From a virus, in IMG/VR virus record IMGVR_UViG_3300025010_000071, positions 1 through 56,495 of that record: a stretch of 56,495 bases of DNA. One strand, 5' to 3'. Both the position numbers and the translations under genes were made by a program. Below are positions 47,619-55,517 of this stretch, piece after piece. Numbering within the stretch: position 1 is the first letter of the stretch; every line of letters starts with the position of its first letter. The notes beneath the pieces are model-generated. The model did no database searches and was not told where the DNA came from. It was given only the letters and a program-made list of their open reading frames with translations.

Positions 47619-49166
47619 TCATGTTGACATGACGCCCGCCAATCTAAGTTTGGCGAGCAGCGCATTAAAGTCTACCTTCAGAGCCGCTAAATCCGCCGCC
47701 GAGCTGTCTGCTTGTGCGGTTGCCCTGGTTAGCACCCAATCGGACCATGTTGTAAGGGTTAGGGCTGAACGACGATAAATTAAGCTACCAACGACAGTCC
47801 GATATGTCTGGAAGCTGTACGTAGAGGTGTTGTAAAGCCTGCTGGTTTCCAAAAGCCCGTAAGCCGCTCCTGGAAAATCCGCCGCACCTGCTGGTGTTAT
47901 GGTTGTGAGGGTAATCTGTCCTAGCGGGAATACCGTTATGCCGTCAGCCGCTGTATACGCATTTAAAGCGGATAAAATCACTGTCTGGTTTGTGACAGAG
48001 ATATTTTTCTCCCATGCAGTCCATGCTGAGCCTACCGTCCAGAGTCGTTCCCATGATTTAATAGTATCATATGCGTAATATATTTGTCTAGTCCCGTCAT
48101 CCCCCGCCCCATCTATGTTTTTGATCCGCATTGTTACCAGTGTACCTGGTAGATCGTCAGGGAAACCAATCCTGCCACTATAACTAATTGTGGTATAGGT
48201 AATTTTGTCCATTAAGAAATCAGATGGCACACTGGAAGGCGTGAATTGATCCAATGCGGATACGTAGGGAGCTATGCCTAATGTTGTTCTTGGGTTAGTG
48301 GCTACTCCACCATCGCAAGCGATTATGTTATACGGACCAGTGGCAAAACCTGCTGACCTGCTTGGTTGCCATGGGTAGTATCCGAAATCGGCCAAGTTCC
48401 CTGCCACATCCATACCATCATTCAGTGTCACGATAGGTACTGCCGCAGTTTGGATATACGTAATCAGTTCGGCTAAATCGAGCAAATCCTGTTCGTTCAT
48501 TGTTGATTCGTCGGCATGAGTACAGAAAATCAGCCACGCATTGCTAGAAATAGCCGCATCGACTGCCGCTTTTTGTTGGGCCAATGTGAACGCACCATTA
48601 CCAAAATGCCGCCTCCCAAGTTGCCATGTGTGCAGCGGGCCGATATTAGTTCTTTCACCTAATACTACAGCCGAACGATAATATTGCCGAGAAAGTTGAG
48701 CATATCGTTCCCACGATACCCCCCCGGGATATACGTAGCTGCTGATGTTTAGCCCATATGCCGTTAATTCAAACTTTGATAATGATAACTCATCAATCAA
48801 CTCCTGTTCGGTTGTCACGCCATCCTCAAAAACGGGATGGCTTTTGCTGTGACTAGCGATTTCCCATCCATCATCCTGCAATGCGCGTAACTGGGTATCG
48901 GTTAAACTCCAAGCCGTGTTGACATAATTAGATGGAATACAAACCACGCAAGGAACTGCTGCGGCGTCAAAAACAGGTTTAAGTCGATTCCACACGGCGG
49001 AATCACCATCGTCGTCAACGAAAGTTACCAGCGGGGTTTTTTGGCGGTATTCGTGCGACGTGATAGACGCAGCAGTTACCACACACGGAGCACCAACAGA
49101 ATCCTGCCCATAAAGTTTCGCCCCAACCGGAGATTTAGCCGCGCCTGTAGTGATTATATCTGGCAT
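47619..49166 (-). CDS. Tail protein with polysaccharide deacetylase (NodB) domain
   Basis: 515 residues. About 40-230 is a NodB-like fold: FVDDDGDSAVW (motif 1 Asp pair), GWEIASHSKSHPVF (motif 2 His pair), SYVYPGGVSWERYA (motif 3), LIFCTHADEST (motif 5 His). The C-terminal half has repeated beta pieces, one like a pyocin-knob trimerisation domain (WERLWTVGSAWTAWEKN), and ends in a short coiled coil (AADLAALKVDFNALLAKL). Probably removes acetyl groups from capsule or LPS at adsorption. Catalytic residues look intact. Confidence 0.82.
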   Translation of the reverse strand: MPDIITTGAAKSPVGAKLYGQDSVGAPCVVTAASITSHEYRQKTPLVTFVDDDGDSAVWNRLKPVFDAAAVPCVVCIPSNYVNTAWSLTDTQLRALQDDGWEIASHSKSHPVFEDGVTTEQELIDELSLSKFELTAYGLNISSYVYPGGVSWERYAQLSRQYYRSAVVLGERTNIGPLHTWQLGRRHFGNGAFTLAQQKAAVDAAISSNAWLIFCTHADESTMNEQDLLDLAELITYIQTAAVPIVTLNDGMDVAGNLADFGYYPWQPSRSAGFATGPYNIIACDGGVATNPRTTLGIAPYVSALDQFTPSSVPSDFLMDKITYTTISYSGRIGFPDDLPGTLVTMRIKNIDGAGDDGTRQIYYAYDTIKSWERLWTVGSAWTAWEKNISVTNQTVILSALNAYTAADGITVFPLGQITLTTITPAGAADFPGAAYGLLETSRLYNTSTYSFQTYRTVVGSLIYRRSALTLTTWSDWVLTRATAQADSSAADLAALKVDFNALLAKLRLAGVMST

Positions 49167-49167
49167 A

Positions 49168-49803
49168 TCAAACTCCTATATTCAGGGTTTCCCCGTCAAT
49201 TGTTAAAATTGCTCCGTCAATCGTTAGTGGCTCAAATACCCATGACCATGAGGCAGAACCAGAGCCATCGAGCAGGACCGGGATTCTCCATCCAGCCTCT
49301 ATCAGCGTTTCTCCCGTAATGTCGAAATACATTGCCAGACCATCAGCAACCGTGAGCCCAACCTCATTCGCATAGTTCGTACCGCTCCCATCCAACCTTT
49401 CGGTAATCGTCGTACCCACGATCCCGATCAGGTGATGACCATTGCCTGAAGCATCCAGTTCAGCATCTTTCCCCGCATTAATCCCCGGCCAGTACGCCCA
49501 GAGCACCCCTGCCCGATGCACCCAGATATCCCAGCAATCAGCCCCAGGGAACGTCAAGGTACCAGCCACGCTGCATGTCGGAGCGTCGCCAGTAGCGGTG
49601 ATGGTGTCGGTGGTCAACAGACCTGGGCAGGGGGAACTACCTGCGCCGAGGAAGCCGCTGCTCTTGATTTGCTGGGTGACATGGCTTGCGCGTGGCAGGG
49701 TGGCGATGAGTTTGCCATCGGCTACAGTTTTCTTGTAATAAGCAAGTAAATTATCCCGGTAAGGAATCGATCTTCTATTATTAAGTAAACCGAAGTTTAA
49801 CAT
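49168..49803 (-). CDS. Tail-tip or fibre adaptor protein
   Basis: 211 residues. FGLLNNRRSIPYRDNLLAYYKKTVADGKLIA, then Gly/Thr/Ala-rich beta segments and a WDIWVHRAGVLWAYWPGINAGKDAELDASGNGHHL stretch typical of phage-tail glycan-like or fibre-linker regions; ends with LTIDGAILTIDGETLNIGV, a small duplicated strand motif. The start codons are AT-rich while most is GC-rich, marking the edge of the block. Confidence 0.55.
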   Translation of the reverse strand: MLNFGLLNNRRSIPYRDNLLAYYKKTVADGKLIATLPRASHVTQQIKSSGFLGAGSSPCPGLLTTDTITATGDAPTCSVAGTLTFPGADCWDIWVHRAGVLWAYWPGINAGKDAELDASGNGHHLIGIVGTTITERLDGSGTNYANEVGLTVADGLAMYFDITGETLIEAGWRIPVLLDGSGSASWSWVFEPLTIDGAILTIDGETLNIGV

Positions 49804-49808
49804 AACTG

Positions 49809-50066
49809 TTACCCTAAATGGAAAGTACCAGAAGTAATAGCTACTGACTTGGCTCCGATAATAGAAAAAGTATTTCCTTCAATAGCAGCTATATCACTGG
49901 TAGTATCATCATCCCATGTAATGGTAAAACCACCATCAACTACACAATAAACAAGATTAGTTACCTGGGCACCAGCTGTACTGGTTAAATTTACTTTTCC
50001 TTTCACCAATGGCATGGCCTGTATCAAACCGTTACCATCACTCTTAGCTAAAACTGAATCTCTCAT
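49809..50066 (-). CDS. Small beta-rich tail protein
   Basis: 85 residues from ATG 50066, preceded by GGGGGA; the ATG at 50078 overlaps that site. AGAQVTNLVYCVVDGGFTITWDDDTTSDIAAIEGNTFSIIGAKSV is an all-beta pattern seen in small phage decoration or tail-fibre accessory proteins. The gap to 50126 contains no gene. Confidence 0.55.
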   Translation of the reverse strand: MRDSVLAKSDGNGLIQAMPLVKGKVNLTSTAGAQVTNLVYCVVDGGFTITWDDDTTSDIAAIEGNTFSIIGAKSVAITSGTFHLG

Positions 50067-50126
50067 AATTTCCCCCATAAATTGGATAAGAATATCATTA
50101 CTTGGAGCATACTACAAAAATTTATA

Positions 50127-50357
50127 CTATACAAGAAAAGTTTTTCTTGACTTTTCAATACCTGCATATCCCTGAATAACTCGGTCAAATACAACTACCC
50201 GATCGCCAATTTTATATGGAGTAGTGGATTCCACCTGCATTTTACCAGTATCAGTAGAAATAATGTACCGAAGATATTCGGGGTTCCCAACTATAGTTCC
50301 AATTATTTTTACCGTCTTTTTCTTACTGTTCAAGATACTGTCAAGTATTTCTTTCAT
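50127..50357 (-). CDS. Small OB-like hypothetical tail-region protein
   Basis: 76 residues: TVKIIGTIVGNPEYLRYIISTDTGKMQVESTTPYKIGDRVVVFDRVIQG. Short beta-barrel pattern. Overlaps the upstream gene by four bases (coupled). Such SH3- or OB-like modules occur in baseplate hubs; function not shown. Confidence 0.5.
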   Translation of the reverse strand: MKEILDSILNSKKKTVKIIGTIVGNPEYLRYIISTDTGKMQVESTTPYKIGDRVVVFDRVIQGYAGIEKSRKTFLV

Positions 50358-50695
50358 TCTGCCACCTTTTCTATTTCAATTGAAGAACGTGCCGAGAATA
50401 CCCCACCTTTCTTCTTCTGAATAGTAATGGAAAATTTCAGTAACTTGCCACGGTAGATACCATATTCTTTATCAATTGCCTCGACTAAAGAAGAGGGTTT
50501 CAAATAAGGGACTATAGAGCAATTGGCACTGACGATGTCTTTATCCTGTTCCTCTCTATCGATGACGGCCCTTGCAGCAGATGCCGCAACTAAATCCGTT
50601 AAAATAAGGCTATTAGAGATAGTATCCCCTACGATGCATTGATCAGAAAGTTCCACACAGCATTCTGGCTTTCTTGTAACACACAAATTTATCAT
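50354..50695 (-). CDS. Tail-region hypothetical protein
   Basis: 113 residues with several Cys near the start (LCVTRKPECCVELSDQC), helical and strand mix after. Coupled by overlap to both neighbours. Order of genes suggests baseplate or tail-tip assembly. No family recognised. Confidence 0.5.
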   Translation of the reverse strand: MINLCVTRKPECCVELSDQCIVGDTISNSLILTDLVAASAARAVIDREEQDKDIVSANCSIVPYLKPSSLVEAIDKEYGIYRGKLLKFSITIQKKKGGVFSARSSIEIEKVAE

Positions 50696-51225
50696 GATTT
50701 CTCCAAGTAAATGGCAATGTAAACTTCATAAGTATCGAAGGAAAGAACTTGTGGGGTTAACCGATAAGAATCAAAAGAGACTGGATAAGTGGCTTTGCAG
50801 TAACACGGAATTGTACCAGTTCTGATATCCACTTTCATCTGTTCGTGGTCTACGTAAAGTGGGCCACCTACATTTCCATACCATACTGGTGTTAAAGCAC
50901 CACTAGGAACGTAGGATATACTTGGTTTATTATCCAATGAATTGATTTCAGTGAATACTAAATCATTTTCTCTGGTTCTGGTAACTGAACCAAGATGGGT
51001 AATATCACCAGCAGTAGCCAATATTTTAGAAATGTAAATACCATCTGGGCACTTAGTTAAGAAATGGTAAACATCTCCTGGAGCAAAACTGGTTTTCTCT
51101 ACTTTGTTACCATCAGAATCGGTAACAGTATCCAGTACCTCATCATGTTCCACAGTACAGGAACTGGAATCCTGAGTTACCCCTTCCCCGTAATGCAGAA
51201 CTATTGTTGCATGGACTTTACTCAT
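50692..51225 (-). CDS. Tail-region hypothetical protein
   Basis: 177 residues, all-beta: IVLHYGEGVTQDSSSCTVEHDEVLDTV, DVYHFLTKCPDGIYISKILATAGDITHLGSVTR, LTPQVLSFDTYEVYIAIYLEKS. Overlaps the large protein upstream by eight bases. Probably structural, between hub and fibres. No family recognised. Confidence 0.5.
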   Translation of the reverse strand: MSKVHATIVLHYGEGVTQDSSSCTVEHDEVLDTVTDSDGNKVEKTSFAPGDVYHFLTKCPDGIYISKILATAGDITHLGSVTRTRENDLVFTEINSLDNKPSISYVPSGALTPVWYGNVGGPLYVDHEQMKVDIRTGTIPCYCKATYPVSFDSYRLTPQVLSFDTYEVYIAIYLEKS

Positions 51226-53287
51226 GTAATGGCCTCAGTATGCATTGGATATCTTTAATATTGGGAGAAGTAACCAACCATTTATGGTATTTAGTGGTAT
51301 AGGTAATCTTCAACAAAGATTCTCCAGGAATTTCGGAAGTCAATGTACCATCTTCAGCAAAAGTAATTCCTCCTAAAGAATCCATTACCCATTCAATAGT
51401 ATTCTTTGTGTATATTGGTTTAGAAACATTTCCGGTACCATTAACAAATTCGATTAATTCATATGGGAGTTCCGAATCTGCTGGTGGCATGTTCTCAGTA
51501 ACTACTCCCAGATACTCAATGAGAACCGATTCTCCACCAGAAGTGGCAAGATACACTTCCTCACTGTCCCATGGAGTATGGAATCCTTTAACATATTTTG
51601 CAATACTTGAGACTACTTCTTCTTCTAAATTATAGGTGGTATTAGAAGTTAATTGATCCGATACATAAACAGTATTTACTCCTGACCTTTCTTCTGAAGT
51701 AGTGGAAACATTCTCGTAACGGATATCTTCTTTCAGATCGATATCTATTGTTTCTGTTTGGTAACTGGGAACTTTCTTCGGGTACACATGCATAATTTCC
51801 AATCCACCTTCTGGAGTAGACTGCATTATAGCCCCTAAAGGTTCCAGTATCTTTCTGATCACTGCCAATGGTTTTTCATTATTAGCAAATAGATAACCAG
51901 CAGGTATAAGTTCATCTACCAATTGACCACTTTCATATACATTCCAATTTACTGGAATGCTATGAATGGCTGCAAGTTCTGCTACTGTAGTAGATGCCAA
52001 ATTAGCAGGGAATTCTTTCTGTAATGTTGGTGAATATTTGCTATCTAAAAGCACCGATTGACTTCTACAAGTTAAAGTGTATATGGTAGAATTAACAGTG
52101 GTAGTCCTGGTCTTCTCCCACAACAGTAAATGGAAATCTATAGTATCGGAACCAACTGTTATAGTAATTACAACATTAGCTTTCTTAATACATAACGGGA
52201 AGTAATCTGGTTTATGTAAAGTGAATGTTCCCTCAATATAGTGCTGTTCTATGTCGCAATTTATGTTTACATTTTCGGATGGTACTTGTACTCCGGAAAT
52301 AGCAACTTTGTAATCTACTGTATTGTTCAATAGAATATTAGAAGTTATATTCCAATTCTGGCGTAAACCAGAAACAATAGAGTTAAGTAATTCCAAATTA
52401 TAGTTCTGGGAAAGTTTTAACGGTGCTCCAACTATCTGCTCCGTAATAGAATAAGAATGATTGGAACTGGCAATTATATTTCCAATTAAAGTGAAAGCCT
52501 GTTGCAATTGAACTATAGTTCTTATTTCTTTCCCGTAAACTTGTTCCAAGATTTTTATAATACTTCTACTGGAACTATAATATTGTTCAAGGAATTTTGT
52601 AATGGATTTTGCGTCTCCGTAATGCTGGGCCAGGACGGCGAGCAGTTGTAGTCCGTAGATCTGCTCAAGTTTGGCGAATAGACGGCTAGTCAAATGGTAT
52701 GGCTGCTCAAGCAGACACCGCAGTGAAAAATTCTCCAGGGTATATAATTGGTTGAGGACCGCAAGGAGAGTCGTAGAACTCTCAGATTGGATCTCGATAT
52801 GCCTGAAACCGAGATACGATCCGCCCCAGGTATTTGCACAGCGGAGCACGGTGTAACGATAGGCGGTGCTGTTGTCGATCAGGTGATACTGAGGGTCGGC
52901 CACATTACTGGCAACATGCTGGGCTATCTCTAGCGTTGCCAGTAATGTTAGATCGGTAGTATCAGCATATGTGACGTTGGCAAAGGCATCGGCTGAGTTT
53001 GTGCCATATACATACATCACTCTCACGCCTCTATCGGTGTTGGCACCTGAGACATGAGAATTTTCAATATAGATGCGTTTTATGACAAAGGCCGCGCCAT
53101 GATCGATATTGAATTTCTGGTTAGCGCCAAGTGACTGGGCTTGCCATTGGTTATAGTTTGCTGTCCCTATTAGTGGCAATGCCGGATCTGTGGAAAAATA
53201 AGGTAGGTTATATCCCGGATAAGACGAGCTCGCCTTTACGTAGGTTGAGTTTTGAGCTGGCGGGAGGTGCGATATGTAGGTTGTCAT
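51218..53287 (-). CDS. Large tail hub or fibre protein with 14-residue repeats
   Basis: 689 residues. Residues about 1-170 form a discoidin-like (F5/8 C) sugar-binding sandwich (INHS-type FNIDHGAAFVIKRIYIENSH, YTVLRCANTW ... FRHIEIQSES). About 174-284 is a tandem repeat of roughly 14 residues. The rest is a baseplate-hub-like part with LSPTL-type beta strands and ends WLVTSPNIKDIQCILRPL. The N-terminal 225 codons are GC-rich and the rest AT-rich, so the gene is a recombinant. Confidence 0.6.
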   Translation of the reverse strand: MTTYISHLPPAQNSTYVKASSSYPGYNLPYFSTDPALPLIGTANYNQWQAQSLGANQKFNIDHGAAFVIKRIYIENSHVSGANTDRGVRVMYVYGTNSADAFANVTYADTTDLTLLATLEIAQHVASNVADPQYHLIDNSTAYRYTVLRCANTWGGSYLGFRHIEIQSESSTTLLAVLNQLYTLENFSLRCLLEQPYHLTSRLFAKLEQIYGLQLLAVLAQHYGDAKSITKFLEQYYSSSRSIIKILEQVYGKEIRTIVQLQQAFTLIGNIIASSNHSYSITEQIVGAPLKLSQNYNLELLNSIVSGLRQNWNITSNILLNNTVDYKVAISGVQVPSENVNINCDIEQHYIEGTFTLHKPDYFPLCIKKANVVITITVGSDTIDFHLLLWEKTRTTTVNSTIYTLTCRSQSVLLDSKYSPTLQKEFPANLASTTVAELAAIHSIPVNWNVYESGQLVDELIPAGYLFANNEKPLAVIRKILEPLGAIMQSTPEGGLEIMHVYPKKVPSYQTETIDIDLKEDIRYENVSTTSEERSGVNTVYVSDQLTSNTTYNLEEEVVSSIAKYVKGFHTPWDSEEVYLATSGGESVLIEYLGVVTENMPPADSELPYELIEFVNGTGNVSKPIYTKNTIEWVMDSLGGITFAEDGTLTSEIPGESLLKITYTTKYHKWLVTSPNIKDIQCILRPLHE
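52436..52768 (-). repeat. Tandem ~14-residue protein repeat array
   Basis: About eight units, consensus hydrophobic pair, x2, L-x-Q-x-Y, then about five residues; examples: LRCLLEQPYHLTSR, LLAVLAQHYGDAKS, ITKFLEQYYSSSRS, IIKILEQVYGKEIR. Unit length 12-15. Units on the GC-rich and AT-rich sides differ in DNA but keep the protein pattern. Confidence 0.75.
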
Positions 53288-54420
53288 TGCCCGCCCCTGT
53301 TGAGTATCTCCAAGGTTGACATGCTGCTGTATTCAGTGTGACGGCAACCTGGATTAATGCACACTATGGCAGACCGGAGACCGTCGCCTATCATGGTGGC
53401 AGGAGAGATATTCACCTTCTCAACAACTGCCGCCGATCCGCACGATGAACAGATCGTTATGGTTTTATCTGCCAATCCGGCACGCTGCGCTAACCGTTGC
53501 GTCCGGGGAACAGTCTTCCGATATTCCCTCTCTTTTTTTACCATTTCAGCAGAGATGTGATCATGCAGACGTTGCCGAACAAAACGAACATCAGTCACTC
53601 CTTCCGCCTCGCACTGGTTCAGCATTTGCAGCATGTTCTGGGTTTCCGATAATTTATAGGCCATAAAATTCATCAGCATCTCCACTGGTCGACGAACGTA
53701 TTAATGACATAGGCATCATGAGCCTTTGCATACCAGCCGATATCAATTTGCTTGTAAAAGGCGAACACATTAAGATGGCAACTCGATTTCCAGTGAGGAT
53801 CATAATCACCACCCCCCTGATTTTGTTGACAGGGGGTGTATGCATCGCCGGAGAAACAAGTCAAACACTTGGAGGTATCGGGAACACACCTGACATCTCG
53901 GGAATATGACTGCACCTCATCATATTTTTGCCAGCAGCCAGCCTCTGCGGCAGCCGCAGACGGATAGTTGCTGCCAACCCAAAATACGGCGATTTTCAAC
54001 TGATCTATTTTAATGCCGTCCTTCTCCACAATAAAATGAGTGCCGCCGGGCAACTCCACTATGTCGCTGGAGCAATGCCCCATGATGGGGCAGAGATTTA
54101 TCCCTCCCGTCGTGCTTGTATACATCCGCACCCATTGGCCGTTTGTCGATTTCACTCCACCGTTGGCCACGCTGCAATTATCGGTAACCTCAATAGGACA
54201 AAAGCCACAGGCATCACCGGCATAGACTCTAATAAATGGCACATCAGTGACGGCATCACGCAGGGAATAGTTATCAAAGGTCATCCCCACTCCGCGAATC
54301 TTCCAGTAGTACGGCGACACACCGCCGGTGACGAAAACCACCCCTGATGTATAGTCGGTCAGAACACTTACCGAGTTATCAGCATCCCAGACAATCGGAG
54401 TAGCATCCTCACAGCAGTTT
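52610..54420 (-). other. GC-rich recombinant block with edges inside two genes
   Basis: Composition changes abruptly near 52610 (AT-rich to GC-rich) and back near 54420. The block covers the 5' third of the 51218-53287 gene, all of the 53284 gene and the 3' 40 percent of the 53673 gene. It was judged by eye from the sequence. Confidence 0.6.
53284..53673 (-). CDS. Zinc-ribbon tail-region protein
   Basis: 129 residues from ATG 53673, which has TGGAG six bases upstream and a TGATG overlap with the previous stop. Helical start (SETQNMLQMLNQCEAEGVTDVRFVRQRLHDHISAEMVKKERE), then a ribbon ICSSCGSAAVVEKVN ... VCINPGCRHTEYS. Perhaps an assembly factor. GC-rich like its recombinant block. Confidence 0.6.
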   Translation of the reverse strand: MNFMAYKLSETQNMLQMLNQCEAEGVTDVRFVRQRLHDHISAEMVKKEREYRKTVPRTQRLAQRAGLADKTITICSSCGSAAVVEKVNISPATMIGDGLRSAIVCINPGCRHTEYSSMSTLEILNRGGQ

Positions 54421-55517
54421 TTTGGCCTTACTATTTGTTCTGTATAAATGGCACCACAACCTTCTGGTGTAATGGGACCTAACGCAATAAATTCTATTGG
54501 TCCTGGCCACTCCCTTGTTAATTTATCAATAGTTTCTTGTGGTAAAACATTACCACCTGGATTTGGTGATTTCCAGGTTCTGCACGGATTTGGAGTTCCC
54601 TCTATACAGCATTTTTCTGCGTAAAAAGATGATTCTGCTATGGGCATGGGACCAAAAGGGCCCGAACCATATTCAATACACCCGTACACAACAGGTTCTA
54701 TTGGTTCTGTTTCTGGCTCAGGTTCTTCCTCTTCTGCTGCATTACCATCAGACCAACCACATATCTTAGCTAACATTTCTTTATCTGCTGCTATATCTTC
54801 TGTTGGTGCAGTTACACTTCCTTCATAAAACTGGTAATGATAAAAAGCCAAAATGTTTGCATCTTGTGGTTCACCAAATTCAGACCCGATATATTTTGGT
54901 ATTCCAGGAACTTCAATTTCTACTACATTATAAACAGTAACAAACTCTGCTCGTAAAACTCCAGTAACTGGTTTACCCCAAAACAAGTAGTTACCATAAA
55001 TTTCTTTTATTACAGGAGGGGAAATTAAACCAGAAGTATCAAAAACAGAACCTACCCATGAAGCAACTAAACCAGATTTTATTGGAAAATCCAATTTAAG
55101 AGAAGATAATCCTTCTATGGAAACAATAACAATTTTCTCTTTGGTTAAAGTAACAGTACTCTTTACTTTACCAACATCTAAATGCAAAGTATATGGTTCA
55201 TTAGGATGGCTACGGTAAATATTTACCAAAGCGGTGTACGTTCCACTTTTTAATCTTTTGCATTCCTCTAAATCTAACTCAGCTTTGGCTACTTCTAATA
55301 ATTTTTCTTCAGTAGGTGGTTCTTCTGGTACTGCATCTGTCTGTTCTTTATCACCGTAACACGGATTCAGATCATACAATTTATCTATTACTTCTGCCAC
55401 TTCTCCCGCAGTTACCAAGTCTTCTTCAACATCCTGCTCAATTCGTAACCAATATTCTTCTGCTGGAATTTCAGAGACACTAGAAGAATATGTTACCGAT
55501 GTAATTTGAGTATTCAT
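53673..55517 (-). CDS. Large Cys-rich tail protein
   Basis: 614 residues from ATG 55517, four-base overlap with the upstream gene. Beta-rich with Pro/Glu linkers (EEEEPEPETEPIEP). The C-terminal 250 residues are rich in Cys (KNCCEDATP, CGFCPIEVTDNC, NLCPIMGHC, CLTCFSGDAYTPCQQ), suggesting disulfides or metal in a particle-surface protein. N-terminal part AT-rich, C-terminal part GC-rich. Resembles phage proteins with adhesin-like ends; no family fixed. Confidence 0.55.
   Translation of the reverse strand: MNTQITSVTYSSSVSEIPAEEYWLRIEQDVEEDLVTAGEVAEVIDKLYDLNPCYGDKEQTDAVPEEPPTEEKLLEVAKAELDLEECKRLKSGTYTALVNIYRSHPNEPYTLHLDVGKVKSTVTLTKEKIVIVSIEGLSSLKLDFPIKSGLVASWVGSVFDTSGLISPPVIKEIYGNYLFWGKPVTGVLRAEFVTVYNVVEIEVPGIPKYIGSEFGEPQDANILAFYHYQFYEGSVTAPTEDIAADKEMLAKICGWSDGNAAEEEEPEPETEPIEPVVYGCIEYGSGPFGPMPIAESSFYAEKCCIEGTPNPCRTWKSPNPGGNVLPQETIDKLTREWPGPIEFIALGPITPEGCGAIYTEQIVRPKNCCEDATPIVWDADNSVSVLTDYTSGVVFVTGGVSPYYWKIRGVGMTFDNYSLRDAVTDVPFIRVYAGDACGFCPIEVTDNCSVANGGVKSTNGQWVRMYTSTTGGINLCPIMGHCSSDIVELPGGTHFIVEKDGIKIDQLKIAVFWVGSNYPSAAAAEAGCWQKYDEVQSYSRDVRCVPDTSKCLTCFSGDAYTPCQQNQGGGDYDPHWKSSCHLNVFAFYKQIDIGWYAKAHDAYVINTFVDQWRC

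Larger units (their letters stand above)
45357..49740 (-). other. GC-rich block, host-interaction genes
   Basis: Base composition rises sharply here compared with the AT-rich flanks: the edges are near 45360 and near 49740. Within it a short AT-rich gap (about 47510-47630) separates the two fibre-like genes. It contains the genes at 45438, 45950, 46250, 47619 and 49168. Read by eye, without a computed profile. It suggests the adsorption module has a different history from the rest. Confidence 0.6.
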
